Source of the DNA: Sphingopyxis sp. USTB-05
GTDB taxonomy: Bacteria > Pseudomonadota > Alphaproteobacteria > Sphingomonadales > Sphingomonadaceae
Length of the DNA: 64,000 nt
Direction: 5' to 3'
Assembly: GCF_023822045.1 (NCBI RefSeq)
Contig: NZ_CP084712.1
Coordinates: 3,779,001 to 3,843,000 of the forward strand
The position numbers were made by a program, and so were the translations under genes. The notes beneath the pieces are model-generated. The model made no database searches, had not been told where the DNA came from, and saw nothing but the letters and a program-made list of their open reading frames with translations. This document shows positions 61,118 through 64,000 of this stretch, one piece after another. The first letter of the stretch is position 1. Each line of letters opens with the position of its first letter.

Positions 61118-61861
61118 ATGATCACCCCCATCGAGCGCGGTTTTGGTGAGAAATTTCTCAAAAGCATCGACAATTTCTACAGCCATGGCATCGACTGGCT
61201 CTACAACGAATGGTGGGAAACCGCACCGGCGGACGCCATCGCCAAATATGAAGCCGCCATTCTGGATCATCCGGAGCACGGACCTTTGGCACGGGAGGCA
61301 TGGCTGGCGCCCGCCTTCCGCCTCGCGGCGTTGGATGACTGCCAGCCCGGCACGCTCGGTCACGCGTATCGCGCATTCATGGTTGAGAACGATCTGGTCG
61401 AACAGTTGGCAGCGGGGTATCGCGCACGGCACGATGAGCTGCGCACCAGCGGAAAGATCGACCGAATGCCTGATGCGCTAGCCTACAAGGTTTTACGCGG
61501 GTTTCAGACGCATGATCTTCATCACGTACTGACGGGATACCCAGCGACGCCGCTGGGCGAACTCGCGCTTCAGGCTTTTCAACTCGCGCAAATGGATTTT
61601 CCTTATGCGGCGATGTGGATTGCCGTCGTGACCGGCCATATGGCACTGGTTGATCCCCATCTAATCAAGCCGGCCATGGATGCGATTACCGACGGCTGGG
61701 GCCACGGCCGGTCTGCGCGAAGCATTCAGTTTATCCGCTTTGAAGATCGGCTAGATCAGCCGCTGGAGGCCATCCAGGCCGAATTTGGTCTGCGTCCCAC
61801 GCGTGCGAGCGGCGAAACGCCGCAAGTGAACACACCGGAACTGCTTATGGCCGCCGCATGA
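61118..61861 (+). CDS. Coq4-family protein
   Basis: 247 residues with the Coq4 metal motif HDxxHx11E at H132-D133-H136-E148 (THDLHHVLTGYPATPLGEL), preceded by MPDALAYKVLRGFQ and followed by MWIAVVTGHMALV. Eukaryotic COQ4 is required in ubiquinone synthesis and has recently been linked to oxidative decarboxylation of the ring. Here the gene is last in a catabolic-type operon and not near ubiquinone genes, so it probably acts on another ring or lipid. Function inferred from context. Confidence 0.82.
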   Translation: MITPIERGFGEKFLKSIDNFYSHGIDWLYNEWWETAPADAIAKYEAAILDHPEHGPLAREAWLAPAFRLAALDDCQPGTLGHAYRAFMVENDLVEQLAAGYRARHDELRTSGKIDRMPDALAYKVLRGFQTHDLHHVLTGYPATPLGELALQAFQLAQMDFPYAAMWIAVVTGHMALVDPHLIKPAMDAITDGWGHGRSARSIQFIRFEDRLDQPLEAIQAEFGLRPTRASGETPQVNTPELLMAAA

Positions 61862-61866
61862 CAGGA

Positions 61867-62529
61867 TCAGAACTGCGGTCGGCGCCGCCGGATCGGCTGC
61901 CGCCGGCTCGTGTAATCGCGCTTGAGCTCGTTCAAGGTTCCAAGGATCATCGTCACCGTCAGATCTTCCAGCTCCTTGCGGCTCATTTTCCGCTGCAACA
62001 GATACGCCCCCGCTGCCGCTGGCAAACCAAAGCTGATATCGGTCGCCGCCTTAGCGATGTCGGTCGGCAGACCGAAATGGTCGGCGACAATGTCGGCGAG
62101 ATAATCGACGGCGCTGTCGCGGCCGAATTCGGTCGGATCATGAATAGCGGAGACGGAAGGTTCAGCTTGCAGGCGCTCGATCAAGAGCCCGCGCTCATCG
62201 ATATATTTGAGGTACACATGCGTCACCGCTCGTACCAACCCCTCAAAGGTTTCCGCCTTTTCGGCAGCCTCGGCTTGCAGCCGACGCAGTCGCCGCCATT
62301 CGCGTTGCAGCAACTGCCGCAAAAGATCGGTGACGTTGGGGAAATAATTATAGACCAGCGACTTGCTGATACCCGCCTGCCGGCTGATGCTGTCCATCGA
62401 CAGCGTCGAAACGCCGTCGCGGGCGACGATCTCTGCGGTGTGATCGAGGATAAGCGACTGCCGTTCTTGCGGCGCCAGACGAACGCGTTTTCGCGATATT
62501 TTGGCCGGTCTTTTAAGAGCATCAGTCAC
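61867..62529 (-). CDS. TetR/AcrR family transcription regulator
   Basis: 220 residues from a GTG. The HTH is STLSMDSISRQAGISKSLVYNYF (cited as a span, about residues 41-63), after a basic tail; the C-terminal ligand domain is helical and ends with an Arg-rich tail. Convergent with the Coq4 gene (5-base gap) and divergent from the GH42 gene. It could repress either the operon or the beta-galactosidase. Confidence 0.9.
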   Translation of the reverse strand: MTDALKRPAKISRKRVRLAPQERQSLILDHTAEIVARDGVSTLSMDSISRQAGISKSLVYNYFPNVTDLLRQLLQREWRRLRRLQAEAAEKAETFEGLVRAVTHVYLKYIDERGLLIERLQAEPSVSAIHDPTEFGRDSAVDYLADIVADHFGLPTDIAKAATDISFGLPAAAGAYLLQRKMSRKELEDLTVTMILGTLNELKRDYTSRRQPIRRRRPQF

Positions 62530-62679
62530 GTCGACGTACCTCGATCGAACCGTTCACGGAAATACGCCGGTGCGCGGATTTAATTGGATGTTTCGCCAAT
62601 AGACTTTTGGCCAGTCGGCATCGGAAGAGCAAGAAAATTGAAAATCAGCAGTCCAACGGCGATTTGTCCGCACCAGCGC

Positions 62680-64000
62680 ATGCGGCTCGGCGTATGCTAT
62701 TATCCCGAGCACTGGCCGGAAGAACAGTGGGCGAAAGATGCGCGCCGAATGGTCGAAACCGGCCTTTCGCATGTGCGCATCGGCGAATTCGCCTGGTCGC
62801 GGATCGAGCCAGAACCGGGACGATTTGACTGGGCTTGGCTCGATCGCGCCATCGAAACGCTTCACGACGCGGGATTGGGTGTCATCCTCGGCACACCGAC
62901 GGCGACGCCGCCCAAATGGCTGATCGATCGAATGCCCGATATGCTGGCGGTAGACCGCGACGGAAGGCCCCGCAAATTCGGATCGCGGCGCCACTATTGT
63001 TTCAGCCATGCAGGCTACCGCGCCGAGGCGGCGCGTATCACGCGCGCGGTTGCGCAGCGATACGGTCGCCATCCCGCCATCGTCGCTTGGCAGACCGACA
63101 ATGAATATGGCTGTCATGACACGGTGCTGAGCTTTTCCGACGCCGCAAGGGACGGATTCCGGCGCTGGCTGGCAGCCCGTTATAACGAAATAGGCGCGCT
63201 CAATTTGGCTTGGGGCAATGTCTTCTGGAGCATGGAGTATCGTGCTTTCGACGAAATAGACCTGCCCAATCTGACGGTCACCGAGGCAAACCCGGCTCAT
63301 TGGCTGGCATTCCGCCGCTTTGCGTCGGATGAAGTGGCGACGTTCAACCGGGCGCAGGTCGATATCTTGCGCGAATTGTCGCCGGAACGCGACGTCGTCC
63401 ATAATTTCATGGGCTTCTTCACCGAGTTCGACCATCATGACGTTGCGGCCGATCTCGACGCGGTCGGATGGGACAGCTACCCGCTCGGCTTTCTTGAGTC
63501 TTTCCGCTTTTCGGATGCAGATAAGCTTGCTTACGCACGCCAGGGCCACCCCGACATCGCAGCTTTTCATCATGATCTGTATCGCGGATGTGCGGCGAAT
63601 GGCCGGTGGTGGGTCTTGGAGCAGCAGCCGGGACCAGTAAACTGGGCGCGGCATAATCCAGCGCCCATGGCCGGGATGGTCCGACTTTGGACCTTGGAAG
63701 CGATGGCCCATGGCGCTGAATTGGTCAGCTATTTTCGCTGGCGACAAGCGCCGTTCGGGCAAGAACAATTGCACGCCGGCCTGCTTCGACCCGACGATGG
63801 ACCCGCGCCGGCGCTAGGCGAGGTCGCGCAGGTTGCGAACGAGATTCGTGAACTCGGCCCGTTGGGCTCGGCGCCCCGCCAAGTTGCTCTGATATTTTCA
63901 TATGATGCCGATTGGGTGACGAGCATCCAGCCGCAAGGCGCAGGCCTATCAGCGCTATGGGCAGCATTCAACTTTTACTCGGGGCTTCGCCGAATGGGGC
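62680..64000 (+). CDS. GH42 beta-galactosidase, partial at right edge
   Basis: The start [17 protein letters not shown] is typical of GH42; a TTG at 62638 with GGAAGAG upstream could add 14 residues. [14 protein letters not shown] holds the acid/base Glu, and [20 protein letters not shown] holds the nucleophile Glu. The frame continues past the window, so about 440 of roughly 650 residues are seen. No signal peptide, so a cytoplasmic enzyme releasing galactose from beta-galactosides for galK and galT. Confidence 0.92.
   Translation, partial: MRLGVCYYPEHWPEEQWAKDARRMVETGLSHVRIGEFAWSRIEPEPGRFDWAWLDRAIETLHDAGLGVILGTPTATPPKWLIDRMPDMLAVDRDGRPRKFGSRRHYCFSHAGYRAEAARITRAVAQRYGRHPAIVAWQTDNEYGCHDTVLSFSDAARDGFRRWLAARYNEIGALNLAWGNVFWSMEYRAFDEIDLPNLTVTEANPAHWLAFRRFASDEVATFNRAQVDILRELSPERDVVHNFMGFFTEFDHHDVAADLDAVGWDSYPLGFLESFRFSDADKLAYARQGHPDIAAFHHDLYRGCAANGRWWVLEQQPGPVNWARHNPAPMAGMVRLWTLEAMAHGAELVSYFRWRQAPFGQEQLHAGLLRPDDGPAPALGEVAQVANEIRELGPLGSAPRQVALIFSYDADWVTSIQPQGAGLSALWAAFNFYSGLRRMG

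Overview
The window is GC-rich alphaproteobacterial DNA. The mix of genes (tonB-exbB-exbD-exbD cluster, TonB-dependent receptor, MucR regulator, Coq4-family protein) and the dispersed CATCCCGGG...CCCGGGATG palindromes point to a sphingomonad, most likely Sphingopyxis or a close relative. The genus is inferred from protein and repeat character, not from a database search.

Region A (1-13.5 kb) is an accessory block. Its left part encodes a Vsr-type nuclease, a cytosine-5 DNA methyltransferase and an unrecognised, translationally linked gene running off the left edge, then an HNH nuclease. Next come a DUF2958 protein, a large ParB-like protein and a MucR-type regulator. A probable PD-(D/E)XK nuclease, a GIY-YIG protein and a Shedu-type (DUF4263) anti-phage nuclease follow. 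The block ends in a tightly overlapping operon of a large serine recombinase and two ParB-like proteins, with a small HTH-like gene divergent from it. It looks like a mobile element carrying defence cargo.

Region B (about 13.5-40.2 kb) looks like chromosomal backbone. It holds a transglutaminase, TetA-like MFS, CinA-domain protein, two GSTs, a BI-1 protein, ThpR, an LMW phosphatase, a spinster-like MFS, a Cu/Zn-SOD lipoprotein, the TonB energising operon, homoserine dehydrogenase, GlpX, a flavodoxin-like protein, an SdsA-type alkylsulfatase, two PH-domain membrane proteins coupled to RecJ, and tRNA-Glu. Its intergenic spaces carry REP-like palindromes and two copies of a composite repeat of about 0.5 kb.

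Region C (40.2-64 kb) begins with a tyrosine integrase directly after tRNA-Glu, which suggests an island. A truncated second integrase and a scarred cluster follow: a DJ-1/PfpI protein, a glyoxalase/Old-Yellow-Enzyme deletion fusion, a beta-propeller lipoprotein and an HD protein, with a divergent LysR regulator. Then comes a galactoside block: GH36 alpha-galactosidase, galT, galK, galM, a TonB-dependent receptor and, at the right edge, a GH42 beta-galactosidase. No galE is seen. Between receptor and GH42 lies a co-directional catabolic-type operon of hydrolase, SDR, GPH-family transporter, VOC protein, epoxide-hydrolase-like enzyme, SDR and Coq4-family protein, with a convergent TetR regulator. 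Its substrate is unknown, and it is the best candidate here for an undescribed pathway.
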